From positions 1,231,675 to 1,295,674 of the forward strand of contig NC_068977.1 of assembly GCF_016808095.1 (NCBI RefSeq): 64,000 bases of DNA, written 5' to 3'. Below, one piece after another: positions 1-13,000 of this stretch. The notes beneath the pieces are model-generated. The model saw nothing but the letters and a program-made list of their open reading frames with translations, was not told where the DNA came from and ran no database searches. The stretch is from Vigna angularis (lineage: Eukaryota; Streptophyta; Magnoliopsida; Fabales; Fabaceae). The translations under genes and the position numbers were made by a program. Each line of letters starts with the position of its first letter. The first letter of the stretch is position 1.

Positions 1-1109
1 ATTGTTGTGTTTCTTTTTTGTGGAGGACATACAACAAGCTCAAGTGGAGTAGTGTAATAGTGCTATATAAAAATGTCAAATGTCAAAACAAGGAAATGAA
101 TAAAATGGTAATTGAGAGAGGTAGGCCACCACAATTATGGGCTAAAATGAGAAGATCAACCAAACTTTACGAAACTTGACAAAAATGATGTTAAGCTAGA
201 TTAGCCTTTATGGAGCTCGACACAAACAACGTTAAACTCGAGAAGACTAGCTTGATGATGTTGCAGAGTCAAGACATTATCATACCAACAATAAGCTTTT
301 TCAAGTATGAAATCATGCCATTTGACATTCTTCATTTTTTCACGTGTGCTCTTGAGCATTCATATGACCTTTTAATCTCTTAACACATGGCCCTTTTCCT
401 CTATCAATTCTTTATGCTTGTTATAAGTAGTTGCAGAATAAAATTGAAGGCACAGTTCGATGAGAGGCTGGCAATGAAAAACAAATGTAAAGAGCGCTCA
501 CAATGGTGCGAAGGAGTCTGTTGTTAGATCTCCATCCTGACACGATTGGATAAGTCATTATTGACGATGTTGGTATCAGAAGACGACAGAGACTCTAACA
601 AATTGTGTCTAGGAAATGACTAATATGTGACAAAGGAGGTTAGGATTAAATCCCCTTTTTAGTCTTTACACTATTGCATGTATGGAAGTAGAAGAAAATG
701 ATGAGATGAAGAAGAGTCAAAGAGATAGGGAAAACAATATGTATAATGATGATGAAGCTTATGAATATGAGTGAATGATCATAGAAGAAAATAATGGATG
801 AAGATTGGATAGTATATATGGTGTTCATTTGATTTGGTGAGAAATAAGGAGAGGTAAGGAGAAAAAGAAAAAGAAAATAGAAGCAAAGACGTCAAAATAA
901 TAATAATAAAAGACTCGCTCAAATAGAATTGGAAGAGTAGGAGAAAAGAGAAAAAGTCAAAATAAAGCTCAACAAATCTTCGCGCTTCAATTATCTTGTT
1001 TTTCATTTCTCCATTTTCAACATATTTAGAAAAATTAAAAAAAATGTAGAAAAGTACATGATCAACTTTGTGTAAAAAAAATGTTAATATATCATTTCCT
1101 ATAATAAAA
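1..1109. other. Upstream spacer of PNP2 copy 1
   Basis: No gene is supported here. The stretch is purine-rich between about 660 and 970. Short open frames on the minus strand in that part are low-complexity (Phe/Ile/Ser-rich) and have no recognisable domain. The distal promoter of PNP2 may lie here, but I see no clear TATA box. Confidence 0.5.
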
Positions 1110-1207
1110 ACCCTAAACCCAACATAGCTCTATGTTAAGGGAACAAATGATAAAATTCCTAAGCCCTGCGTAGCTTTCTGTTAAACCCTACATAACTCTT
1201 AGTTAAG
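1110..1207 (+). repeat. Three diverged ~26-base telo-box-like units before the PNP2 start
   Basis: Three units have the form TAAACCC, then a TAGCTCT-like core, then TGTTAAG. They start near 1113, 1159 and 1182. The first and third carry the plant telo-box sequence AAACCCTA or a close form. Telo boxes are known in 5' regions of plant genes for the translation and RNA machinery, so a promoter or 5'-UTR role fits; that is inference. The same units occur at 52973-53070 in the second copy. Confidence 0.6.
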
Positions 1208-1255
1208 CGAGTTGGTGTTGTGCCCTGCGTTTCATTTTTCCCTTCACCATTCCAA

Positions 1256-4200
1256 ATGAGGAGAGCGAACCCACTCCTCCGCAGACTACCACCGCACTTT
1301 CTCACATGGCGCACCTTCCGTTTTCACACCATTTTCTCCGGCCGCCGAGGCTTCGCCGGCACCACCACCACCACCAATACAAAACACCTCGACATCTTCA
1401 CGGAGCAATTTGAGATCGGCTCGCGCGTGATCACGCTCGAGACAGGAAAGTTCGCCCGCTTCGCAAACGGCGCCGTCGTTTTGACGATGGAAAACACTAA
1501 CGTTCTCTCCACCGTCGTCTCCGCTAAAGGTGATGCTGTTCGCGATTTCTTACCTCTCACTGTAAGTGTCTCTGCTACTCTCTCTTGCTCAAGTAGTATT
1601 CCGTTAAATGTCTCGATGAAACATGATGAAAACCTCGCTCGTGATAACAGGTGGATTATCAAGAGAAGCAGTTCGCGCAAGGCGTGATTCCGACCTCGTT
1701 CACGCGGAGGGAAGGTCCTCCTAAAGAGCGCGAGCTCTTATGTGGGCGAATCATTGACCGGCCAATTCGACCGTTGTTTCCTCCTGGATTTTACCACGAG
1801 GTTCAGGTGCGTCATGTTACTATCATTTTATCGTACTTGCTCTTTTGTGTGTTTAATTGTTATGCATGTACAATGTGAATAATTTTTAACGTATGCTAAT
1901 TAGAAATAACGACTAAGTATAACTTTTAAGGCAGGTTTTGCAACATCAACTACTTAAAAATCATTGTAAAACACCATTCTTGTTAGTGTTCAATGTTGTC
2001 ACTTTAGTCATTGAAACTAAAATTAGTCCACATTATGTGAAACAGGTCTCCAAACAAACCAACAAGTTACCTTTTCTAATGGGACTGGATTCTGATTCCT
2101 TAACTAAGACTAAGATTTTAGGTTGAAGTCTTGTAAATGGAACTATGTGGTTGGGAGGAGGCTGTCGGTCATATTCCCAAGAAGAGGTAAAGAGTGGATA
2201 CTCAGTATTAATAAAATAGTTACTCGAAGATAAGTTCCTAACCTAAACCACTCTTTGTTACTTTGATCTTTAAACATTTGCTAATATAGGGTCTATTTGG
2301 AAAAAATTTCTCTCTAACCACTTGTAGAAGAAAATAAGAGGGAAAGATGAAATAAAGTTCACTATAAGCTAATGTTATGCATGCGTTGAAAACAATCATT
2401 TAGAGAAGCTCATTTGTAATAAAGTTACATATTAACTGATGTATATGTTACTTTCAATTAATGGAGAAGTTCTTTTCATTTTTTCTTCGTATTCTTATCT
2501 CTCAACAATGGTTATGAAGACATTTAGTCATAATCACTAAAGTGGTACGACTTCTTGAATTTTAGACTAAAGTGATTGATATATTGCATTTTTAGATACT
2601 TTGTTTTTTTTTTTAAATTTCTTCAGTGATTAAAAGTGATATTGTTATACACTTTCATTGTGAAAGTTATTACACGGTGAACCAATCAGAATCAGTAGTA
2701 GTTAATATGAAAAACAGCTAATTTACCATACATGACAATGTGTAACTGCGTGTTTGTGGAAAAGACATTTACTATCAAACCGTGTTTCTAATTAAATTGT
2801 TTACTATTTTTGTTTAATTTTTATTTGTGATGGGTTTTTTCTAATAAAAAAGAAATATTTCACTTACTAGGTAACGGCAAGTGTTCTTTCTTCGGATGGA
2901 GAACATGATCCAGATGTGTTGGCAGCTAATGCAACATCAGCTGCTTTAATGTTATCAGATATTCCTTGGGGCGGTCCCATTGGAATGGTTCGAATTGGTA
3001 GGATATGTGGGAAGTTTATAGTAAATCCTACCACGAATGAGGTAATTTAGAGCAAATTATGTTGTTTAAAGTGATTATGCAATATTTTTTTTATTGATGG
3101 AACTTTGTTTTGTAACTTAGTTAGATTTTGACTTTGTTAATGCCTTTTTGAATGGTTTGACTCTGTTCATCTCTGTTAACCCATTCTTTTCTGTTCTCAT
3201 TGCCTTCTAATTATGATGTTGCAGCTTAAATTGAGTGATCTTAACTTGGTGTATGCCGGTACAATGGACAAAACTTTGATGATTGATGTGCAAGCTTGTG
3301 AGATATCTGAGAAAGACCTAGAAGCTGGGTTAAGGATGGCTCATCTAGAGGTGATTTTGAAATTTGTTACTTGGTTTATTCTTTTGTTAAATGAATGTTA
3401 TTGAGATGGGTTGCTGTAATTCATCAGGCAATTAAGTATATTGAACCTCAAATCAGACTTGCTGCTAAAGCTGGTAAATCTAAGAAGGAGTACAAATTGT
3501 CTATGCTGTCCGACAAAACAATGGACAAAGTTAGTAATATAGCAGAGGAACCTATCAAAGCTGTTTTTACTGATCCTACCTATGGGAAGGTATTCTATTC
3601 TTTCTCTTGTTTTCTTGTTTAATATGTTTTGTGAAAGTTCCTACTATGGGAAGGTGTTCTATTCTTTTTCTCTTGTTTAATAAGTTTTGTGAAAGTTAGA
3701 TGTTTTTTCTTCATTTTACATTTGGATTATCTGTTATGGATTTTCATCCAGTTTGAACGTGGGGAAGCATTGGACAATATTACCCAAGATGTAAAGAGAG
3801 TGCTTGTAGAAGAAGGTGATGAAGAAAGCTTAAAAGTCTTATCAAAGGCTGTAGATACCGCAAGGAAGAAGGTATGGAGCATTGCGATAAGTTTACAATT
3901 TTAGAGACTAATATGCCTATTACCTTTTTCATTTTAAGATTACAAGTAGGGAACAAATATCAAAGGAAACTCACTAGGGCTATTGTTTGAGTAAATAGAA
4001 AGTAATAAAGATTTATCTTATTGGTCTGATTCATCATCATCTTCTAAAGTTTCCAACGAAATAGGGAGATGTTTTAGTCATAAAATATTTAGTTCTAAAC
4101 TTGAAAATGAATGTAGGGGTATTTTATTTGCACTCAGTAAAGTATTCATCATTTTAGGTGGTTCGTAAAAGAATTATTGCAGAAGGAAACAGAGTTGATG

Positions 4201-7200
4201 GAAGACAACTAGATGAAGTAAGGCCTTTGTATTGTGAAGCTGGATGTATACCCTTGTTGCATGGATCTGCGTTATTTTCCCGTGGAGAAACACAGGTATA
4301 TTATTTTATGTTTTTTGTTATTGGTGGTTGAAAGTTAGGCATATGTGAAGATGCGAAATAGTATATTTTTTTAGTTCGAGTTCTATCTACTGTGGTGTAA
4401 GTTGATGTCATTGACAGGTTCTTTGTACAGTAACACTTGGAGCACCTACAGATGCTCAACGCTTGGAGTCTGTTGTCGGTCCTCCGTCAAAGAGATTTAT
4501 GCTTCACTATAGTTTTCCACCATTCTGCATAAATGAAGTTGGTAAACATGGTGGTATAAACCGGCGTGAAGTTGGTCATGGTAAATGAGTAACGTATAAA
4601 TATTATCCAAAGTTTCTTGTGGTCTCCCATATTTGAAAAATAGCTAAAATCTCTGTACAACGTTTCCCTTCAAAATGTCAATACATAATTGAGTAGGACT
4701 TGTTTTTGTTTTTTGAAAGAAAAATGCTGTTTTAATTTAACACTACTTTGAAATTTAAACAATGAGAAAGGTTTATTATTGAAAGAAAAAAAAAATAAGT
4801 GTCTTTCTCAGAAGTTCTATACTCCCTTCACTATTATCTGCCACTTTGGAAGATAGTGTACAAATTTAGGAATGGTCTCCGCCACTATATCCCCCTAATT
4901 TAGTTTAGTGTGCATAATGTTTAAGAATTAGACAGTTGGAAAGATAATGGTTAATATTGTCTTTAACTTAAATATATGCTGTTTTATCTTTATTTTAAGA
5001 CATTATTATTGGAATATTTTATCTATCTGGGCATTTAATTAGGTATCCTATCTTGGGATATTGGTGGTAAAGCTTTTTCTATTGCTATTTGAGGGTGAAC
5101 AAGAGAGATCCATGACTGCTGGATCTTTTCTACCTATCTGTTTTTTCTGCCTTTGTGATGATGGATATTCAATTTTGTTTGGTGGAATGAATGACAAAGT
5201 AAACTGATGAGAGGTAATTGGCGGTGGAGAGAGTTACTTAATGTAAACACGATCATGTGCGGTATAGAAAATTAAATTTAATTGTTGGGAGTATAGTTTT
5301 AAACCTCTAGTTAGTGTTCAGCATATTTGTTAGGTAGTAGTTACTGACAAATGTATCATTTAACTAATTTTCTGTTAGTTCAGGTGGTCGGGAGTTAGTT
5401 GAAGTAGTTACATTTCTACTGTAATACTTGATCAGCTATTCACAACTAATTCTCATCCTATTGTATTGACTTCATTTTTACACTGAATAAAATTCTTGTT
5501 TATATGATTTCTCTCAAACTTTAAAAATATTTTACTATATAATAAAAGAGGAAATTACCAAAAGTCTGTGTATGAAATAGTAAACACCAGAATCTACCAT
5601 TCAATGCTGAAAGGACAGTCTCAAAAAATTATCAATTGAGATAAAATAATTAACGGCTGACCAAACAGGGATACTTATTTTGGAAACCAGAAAGAGACAT
5701 TGTTCTTAATAATAGAAGTGATTGTATTTCAGCTTTGCCAATCAAAAAGGTCATTAATTAACAAGTTTCTTTTTTGTCGTCTTACTTTTTCAGGAACTCT
5801 TGCTGAGAAAGCTTTTCTTGCTGTTTTGCCCCCTAAAGAAGATTTTCCATATACCATTCGTGTCAACTCTGAAGTGATGGCTTCAGATGGTTCAACGTCA
5901 ATGGCAACTGTATGTGGAGGTACACTTTTTTAATGCACGACATCAGAATTTGTAATGCCATTTTATGACCATATTCATGTTTAAGCTTCATAAACATTAA
6001 GTATTCTTCTTTTTGAATAAAAAAATCATTGTTAGAAAAAGAGAGTCAAAATGAATGTACGATGTAAGTTGTAGCTTGTTACTAGGTGTGCAAACCATGG
6101 TAGTTGAATTGCAAATCGTATCACGTATAAGAGAGCTTATGTTTTGTATCGCAAATCATTTTGTATTGTTAAGATTCATAAACATTTAAAAAGTATAACA
6201 TAAAAAATATACAAACACGTAAAGATGTAATTAATAGCAACAATTACGTTAAAAAAGAGTGATTATATAATAATAAATCAAGTTAATGTTATAACGGTTG
6301 GATTGGGTTAGATTGTATGACCCAACTCCTTTGTTAAGAAAAAAATACTTGGGTTGATAAATATTTGATCCAAAAAAACAATTTTATGGGTACAGTGACT
6401 GTCTCCATAGTCACCATTTTTCTTTTGGGTGCAGTAGTAATTTTAGAGGGAGTTATCATTTACTAATTACCCTTTAAATGTTTTAAACTAAATATGGGCT
6501 AAAGTTTTAGGTTAAAACCAGACTCATTTCTTACCCACTTAAAAACCCTAGCTTATCTGTCTTTATTCATCAACACTAGAAGGCCAGGTTGTGCCTTTGG
6601 CAGCCACGTTGATGCCCTGAGAGTCGCCGTCGCTGCCGTGAGTAGCCACCAAAAGAGGTGCTGCTGTGGTTTGTTAGCTTCTTCTCCCCCATCGATGGGA
6701 GGGATTACACCGTGAGAGGTGCCATCGCAAGAGTTGCTGCAGCAAGAGTACCTGCAGCAAGAGTACCTGCCATGAGAGGTACCACGACGAGTGACATCTC
6801 TCTGTGTGGATGTTATGATTCAAGCTGTGATTCAGAGAGATTCATTTGATTTGATATCGATTCAAAAATCGAGTCGTATGATACGAACACAATACAGGAG
6901 TAAAAACAAGTCTTCGAGCTATTCTTATTGATTTGTATCGTGAATAGTCCGATACTTGTTACCATGTGCAAACCCACAGAACAATAGAGAAGTATGCAAT
7001 TTAATATAATTTGATCCGCTGCAAGTAACATGCCAATGTCCATGGGCAAATAAAGAGAAAATTCACGGTGAATCTTTCCATTCTGTAGGTAGTATGGCTT
7101 TGATGGAGGCTGGAATTCCTGTACGTGAACATGTTGCTGGGGTTTCTGTGGGTCTTGTTAGTGAGCTTGATCCATCCACTGGCAAAATAGCAGACTATCG

Positions 7201-10004
7201 CATATTGACTGATATTCTGGTAAATTCCAGAACTTGTTGAGTTATATCATTTCATATATTGTTGAGCTATATCATTTTATATACTGGCTATTTTGGTTGG
7301 AAGGTATACTTTCTATTAATTTAACAACTATACTTACCTTCAAGTTCATGTTGTTACTCATGGCCTTTCTGTGATCATTTTGAATAATAACTTGTGTCAA
7401 TTTTTTGGAACAATTTCTATATTTTTAATTTATGTTGAAATGTTTTTTAATTTCAAATAAAGATGCTCAAAAAGTGATGAATTTTGTTTGCATGTTTGTT
7501 AAGAATATATAATTTAATATAGTTACATTGTGACATTCTAGTTTCTTACTTTTGATAATCGAAATATGTGTTTCAATAATATTAAATATTTCAACGTTTA
7601 CCTTTATGTTTTATGGAATCTTGTGTTTCAGTTATTCTATATTAATTTTGAACAAAAAAAGATTATTGATTTCATGCAAAAGTGTTATTTTTAATTTTTC
7701 TAAGGGCTTGGAGGACCATTTGGGTGACATAGACTTCAAAATTGCTGGAACTCGAAAAGGAGTTACTGCTAGTCAGTTGGATATGAAACCAGCTGGAATT
7801 CCTCTGGATATCGTTTGTGAATGTTTAGAACCTGCACACAAAGCTCGTCTTCTCATTCTTGAACACATGGAACAAGAAATTAGTATACCTCGCAACAAGA
7901 ATGACAGTACTTCTCCACGACTAGGTTGACATTTTTATCTTTTCTAATAGGTTTCCTTGATAAAGTATGATGTACCAAAGTTTGAAATTTATTTCTGATG
8001 ATGCAGCCACTTTAAAGTACAACAACGATGCTATTCGTCGCCTCATTGGGCCAATGGGCGCTCTAAAGAAAAAAATTGAAGAAGAAACAGGTGAATTTAA
8101 CTTTTAAGTATCTTTGGTCTCCCCTGCCACTTAGACTGAATTGTGAAGTTGTCTTATACTTCCCGTTTCTGATATGCTTTTTGAGGTATAACTGTAGAAG
8201 GATTCATTTTGTTCATAGTTTTTGGGTCTGCGAGCTTTGATCCTTCTTAATCTTGTCACTGATTGCAGTGTTTTTTAAAAATTCTTTTTAAACTATACAT
8301 TGATATATTGTCCCATGTTTGTCTTTTATGATTTCTACTGAATTCTGCGTGCTGTATTATATATATATATATATATGTATGTATATATATACTTAGAGTG
8401 ATTGATCAAATTTACTGAACATGTTATCATGCACTCCAATCAGGTGCACGGATGTCTGTAGGCGATGGAGAACTTACAGTAGTTGCTAAGAATCAATCTG
8501 TAATGGACAAAGTACTAGAAAAGGTACTTCTTCCATTCTGTTGAACCATTAATTTTTATTCAATCGTGCTTTTTGTTTGGAGTCCTATTCTTTTAGTCAC
8601 AAGTGAGATAATTGTCTATCCTATATCAGGAATTGCTGATGCACTGATAAATTGATAATATCATGAAGTAATGCTTTCCTTAAGAATTATTAATTACATA
8701 TATTCATATATACTACTCGGTGGGAGTCATATGTGGCTCTTCATTTTGTTTATATACATGCTAAGTCATGGATATATCAATGACAAATGGTGAAATGTCA
8801 CCCTCATATATTTCATAATGGTTTTCATTCTGAAGTTCAATCCTCTTGTTTGCCAGGTTGATTTTATTGTGGGCCGTGAAATTGAAGTTGGAGGTATCTA
8901 CACAGGTATTGTCACCAATATAAAAGAATACGGCGCTTTTGTGGAGTTTAATGGTGGCCACCAAGGCTTACTCCACATTTCTGAGTTGTCATATGAACCT
9001 GTATGTATGATTTTAACTATTTTTTTTGGTTGTCGTTAAGGGTCGTGTGTTGGGTCTGCTAATAGCAGGCAAAACAATTTGTATGTAATAATTTGTCTTT
9101 AATGACTGCATACATAGGTTTCCCGAGTTTCAGAGGTTGTCTCTGTTGGCCAGAAGCTTTCTTTGATGTGCATAGGCCAAGATGTTTATGGTAACATCAA
9201 ATTATCGCTTAAAGCAACTTTTCCTCGTCCTGGAATATTGGAGACTAATGATGTAACTGAAGGATCTGTTACGTCCGCAAAAGAAACAGACGGGAATGCG
9301 TCTAGAGTACAAGAACAACAAAATTCTGCTTCTGAGTTGTCTTTAGGTGATCTTGAGTCGGGTGAAGCAAAATCCCCAACCTCCCAAGTACCAGTAATTG
9401 TAATACGTAGTGCTGCAGAGTGTGATGAAGAGGAGAAATCTTCCAAAGTTCCTCAGGTTGATAATGGTGTCCAATTGGATCGCAAGTCAAAATCACGTCC
9501 ATCTCAAAATGCAATTCATTCTGCACCGAAATCAAAATCTCGTAAATCTCAAGATGTTATCGATTCTTCAACTTCTCATTCAGGTCCCTTGCCATATACT
9601 AATGCTAAGAAGACAAAACTTTCAATGCAAAAAGAGTCAACATCTGATCTTCAAAAGCAAGAGGGGGGTGAACAAAAACCTAAAAATAGGGCTTCTGTAA
9701 CTGCAAAAGATCTTGAAGTTGGAACCATAGTAACTGCTAAAGTATATCAAGTTCGTGCGCAGGGGTTTGTGTTGGATTTGGGTGGAGGAGTTCGAGGAGT
9801 GTACCGATTTGAGGTAGGAATCCATCTTTGTATTGTCTTTTTGTCTGCACCATGAGCCATTCAATTCACTTGCTAACCTGTTACTGTTCTATCGTGCAGG
9901 AAAATAATAGTAGGGACTTTAAAATAGGCGATGAGATGCGAGTGGTGTGCTCAAGCTTTTCTAGCAAGGGAATTCCTGTATTGTCTTTAGTTGATGATAA
10001 ATAA
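1256..10004 (+). CDS. PNP2: Polyribonucleotide nucleotidyltransferase 2, mitochondrial (copy 1)
   Basis: PNPase is a phosphate-dependent 3'-5' exoribonuclease; the plant mitochondrial form degrades and matures mitochondrial RNA. Exons: 1256-1561, 1651-1806, 2871-3041, 3225-3350, 3428-3589, 3752-3871, 4158-4295, 4418-4580, 5794-5919, 7089-7219, 7705-7924, 8007-8090, 8444-8523, 8857-9000, 9118-9813, 9900-10004. All introns are GT-AG and phases join to 975 residues with no stop; Arabidopsis PNP2 is about 990. An Arg-rich presequence (1-35) is followed by RNase PH domain 1 (about 46-185), a helical domain (200-345), RNase PH domain 2 (350-560), KH (608-660), S1 (668-735), a Ser/Lys-rich linker (745-885) and a second S1-like domain (890-970). 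DHLGDIDFK at 537-545 matches the catalytic Asp/Asp/Lys of E. coli PNPase. The start is the first in-frame ATG; the frame is open upstream only from a GTG. Confidence 0.95.
3575..3699 (+). repeat. Tandem duplication covering the exon 5 donor site of PNP2
   Basis: The end of exon 5 plus the start of intron 5 (about 3575-3640) is repeated at 3641-3699. The repeat includes TATGGGAAG followed by GT and a pyrimidine-rich tail ending TTTTGTGAAAGTT. This makes a second potential 5' splice site at 3654, 64 bases after the normal donor at 3590. The same arrangement is at 55438-55562. Confidence 0.75.
6075..6975. mobile_element. Probable old insertion in PNP2 intron 9
   Basis: Intron 9 (5920-7088) is unusually long, and its middle differs in composition from the rest. 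Near-matching direct repeats of about 20 bases (CTTGTTAC, then TGTGCAAACC) lie at 6075-6098 and 6955-6975. A GC-richer stretch at 6590-6810 contains short internal repeats (GCAAGAGTACCTGC twice) and is preceded by AAAAACCCTAGC, as if it carried a captured promoter and gene piece. No transposase was seen. The class is unknown, and the insertion could also be a shuffled duplicate. Confidence 0.4.
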
Positions 10005-13000
10005 CTTCCCTGTTGGTCGTTCATGAGAGTCCATATATTTACCCTGCCATGGCTTGGAATATTCAAATATAAGGTGGTTAATAGTTTTGGATATATGGCA
10101 AAGTGATGGTAATGCTCGTCTTGCAGGGACGATGATTTCGGTGCAGCTGTTTAGGTTCAAAATTCTGTAGTGATTAAACTAGTTTACCAAAATTTTTCTT
10201 TATCAGTTGCAATTGGTGAGTTAGAAGAGATTAACTTTGTGATCGACGGAAGGCATGGACGTGGTTCCAGGATACTGCATGATTGAAGAAAAACAACTAC
10301 AATTCCTTGACACAACATATTATAGATTGATGTTATCAGAGTAAAGGCTAATAAGCACGAACAGTGTTATAATTTTATTGGTGATGAGAAAATTTTCTTA
10401 TGCTCTTAACCTTTACCATGTATTATCATTAGAGTTTACTGATCAATAGCAGAATTTGCAGATTTTCGTGTTAAAACATTGATACGTCTGTTATCTATCA
10501 ATAGATGTGGTCATTGGCAGTGAATTTCATTCATTGCAATTTCAGTGTCAGAGTGTTTAGGTGATTTTTTTCTTTGGTGTAAAAGTTAAAGAAATAAATA
10601 ACAAATTTTAGTTGTAAGAAAATATCCATAAACGTAATGTTATAATTCTGATTATTCTTGGTTAAATTTAAGAATTAATATTTTTTTATTCAAATGAATT
10701 GTCTCGCTCAACAAGTATACTTGCAGTAAGAGGTATATTTGAAAATTTTATTTTTATATGAAAAATAGAAAACTTGTAGCATGTGTTGTGTGAAGTGGTG
10801 ATTATTTGAAAGAATCGTTTGACTTAACCAAATTAAAAACTTCACAACTAAAATAAATTCATATAGCTAATGTTACAATTTTGACCAAAAGATTTATTTT
10901 CTAATTCTAATATATATTTTTAATAGTGAGAGAGATCCAAGATAGCACGTAACTGAGATTGATCATATATAAAAGTTAAGTTTGGTGGGAGGTTGGAATA
11001 AGTCCGAAAACTTGTCTTTAAAGAATATGACTTCAGAAAATAAGTATTAAAAATAACTTAATTAAATTCATATTTCAAGAAAATGACTAATATAATTAAA
11101 AGATCCACAGTGAATCACAACTTTAAAAACAATTCAAGATAATTGTTATTTTAATTGTTTTCTTGTCCACAAAAGATTGTAATTTAAGGAAAAAAATGTT
11201 CAACATTTACAACTGATTGATACATCAAATAAATTATTTTTTGATTTTTTAGTACGCACGCATATAAATATGTAACTCAACTAAAAGACATACCAATTTT
11301 ATTTGGATAATAATAATAATAAACCTTTGAATTAATCCTAAAATATTTGACCCGAATTAAACAGTAGTAACCAAATCCTGACTCGACAGTCAAAACATAT
11401 AATTATTATTTCTGTATAATGTGGTCAACTATTAACTATTAAGTCAACAATCACAAATGTCAAAAACAACAGCTTATTTAAATACTGCTTTCAAAGTCAG
11501 AAAACTTTTGTGCATTCATAGCTTGTAATTTATTGTTCATGTGACTTTTTTATTTTAACAAGTAAAAGTATAAACTTGTTATCAAAACTAATTCTATAAC
11601 TAGTTAAGTTCTTTAATTATGTTACGCAATTTAAATTTTAATGTTATGTAAGATTTTGCTTTGTTTCAGGTAATTACGTTATGTTCTATATGTGTTAGGT
11701 TTATTCAGAAATGAAATTTATTGAAAAAATATAATATAAATTTAAATTTAATTATATAAGAGATTCAACATTATTTTTCATATAACATTTTAAAATAATA
11801 AAAGAATCAATATCAATTTTTATATATTATTTTATTTTTTTATTTTTATCTATGAGTATAAGTTTTTCTTCTTCTTTTATTTACACACAAACTTTGACAG
11901 TATCCTAATGTGAAGAAGACATTGATACCTTAAAAAAGAAGGAAACTTCACCAACCATTGATGTGTTTCAAATTGGATTATTATGCACATAAAGTTAAGC
12001 TTCTAAAGCTTAAAGGTTTTCTGAGAAAATAAATTATCAAAGATATTCAGCATTAATAAAATCTGAAATAAATTAATATAATAGATTTGAGATGATTTTT
12101 AATATAAAACTTTAAAATGGTAAATTTATGTGTTTCTTTTGTAGAGTAACTTTTTTTTTATCTTTACTAAATATATCTTTAAATTCCTAACAAAACTAAA
12201 TTAATTAAATACCATTTTATCATAAAAAATTAGACAGTTGTTGAAAAAATTATAATAATTTTCTCATTCTTCTTTATTGTTGAGTTACTAAAAAATTAAG
12301 TTAATCTAAAATAACAAAACTATTTTTAAATAATTTTATAATCGAAACTATTCATCAACTCTTTAATAGATAAAATATATTTTTTTAATTTTAACCTTTT
12401 TTTATTTTATATATTTCAAATGCTTTACAATATACTTGAGATTCAGAAGTGATATATTTAAATGAAAAACAAAAGCAGATAAACTAAAGCTAAACTTAAT
12501 TTATTTTAGTGAAACCAAAAATTATATGTGGTAAAAAAAAAGTTAATAATTTTATTCTTATTTTAATATTATTCAAACTTATCATGTATGACTTTGTTAT
12601 GCTTGAATTCTTCTTAAGAAATCTACGTATATTCTACTCAAGTCCACTCACATTCTTCATTGAAACAATTTCTTCTTTTAGGGTCAACTTTTAACCAATA
12701 AAATTATATAAATTGTGAGAAATATTTATTGAGTAATTCAAATCCAAAATTAGCCCAAAAGAAAAGGTCTATTTAGCAATTAGTCAAACATCCAATCACA
12801 TTTTAAGGAGTAAAATGGAAATATGTTATTTTTATTCTTAAAATCTTGTCTATTCAAACATTCTAGAAAGCATGTTAACTTGCTCCATAAGAATATAATT
12901 CTCAAAAGTTGTAAAAATTGCATGTTGACATACAAAACAAAACACTAAAAATAAATAGTTGACAAAAAAGATTGACCTCAGTTGCAATAAAGATGATCAT

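Larger units (their letters stand above)
1..12136 (+). repeat. Left copy of a >12.1 kb near-identical direct duplication
   Basis: Matches 51864-64000 in the same orientation. Coordinates differ by 51863 up to about base 7400 and by 51864 after it, because a run of six T at 7401-7406 is seven T at 59264-59270. I found no other difference in the stretches I compared, introns and spacers included. It holds the whole PNP2 gene with about 1.2 kb upstream and 2.1 kb downstream. The match begins at base 1, so its left end may lie outside the window. Confidence 0.97.

Noticed and set aside
1220..1255. Upstream extension of PNP2 exon 1
   Set aside because: It would start at GTG. The ATG at 1256 is in frame and gives a proper mitochondrial presequence.
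6658..6849. 63-codon open frame with Ala/Arg/Val repeats
   Set aside because: It lies wholly within PNP2 intron 9, arises from short internal repeats and has no recognised domain. It starts at a TTG-like or CTG-like codon rather than in a clear ATG context.
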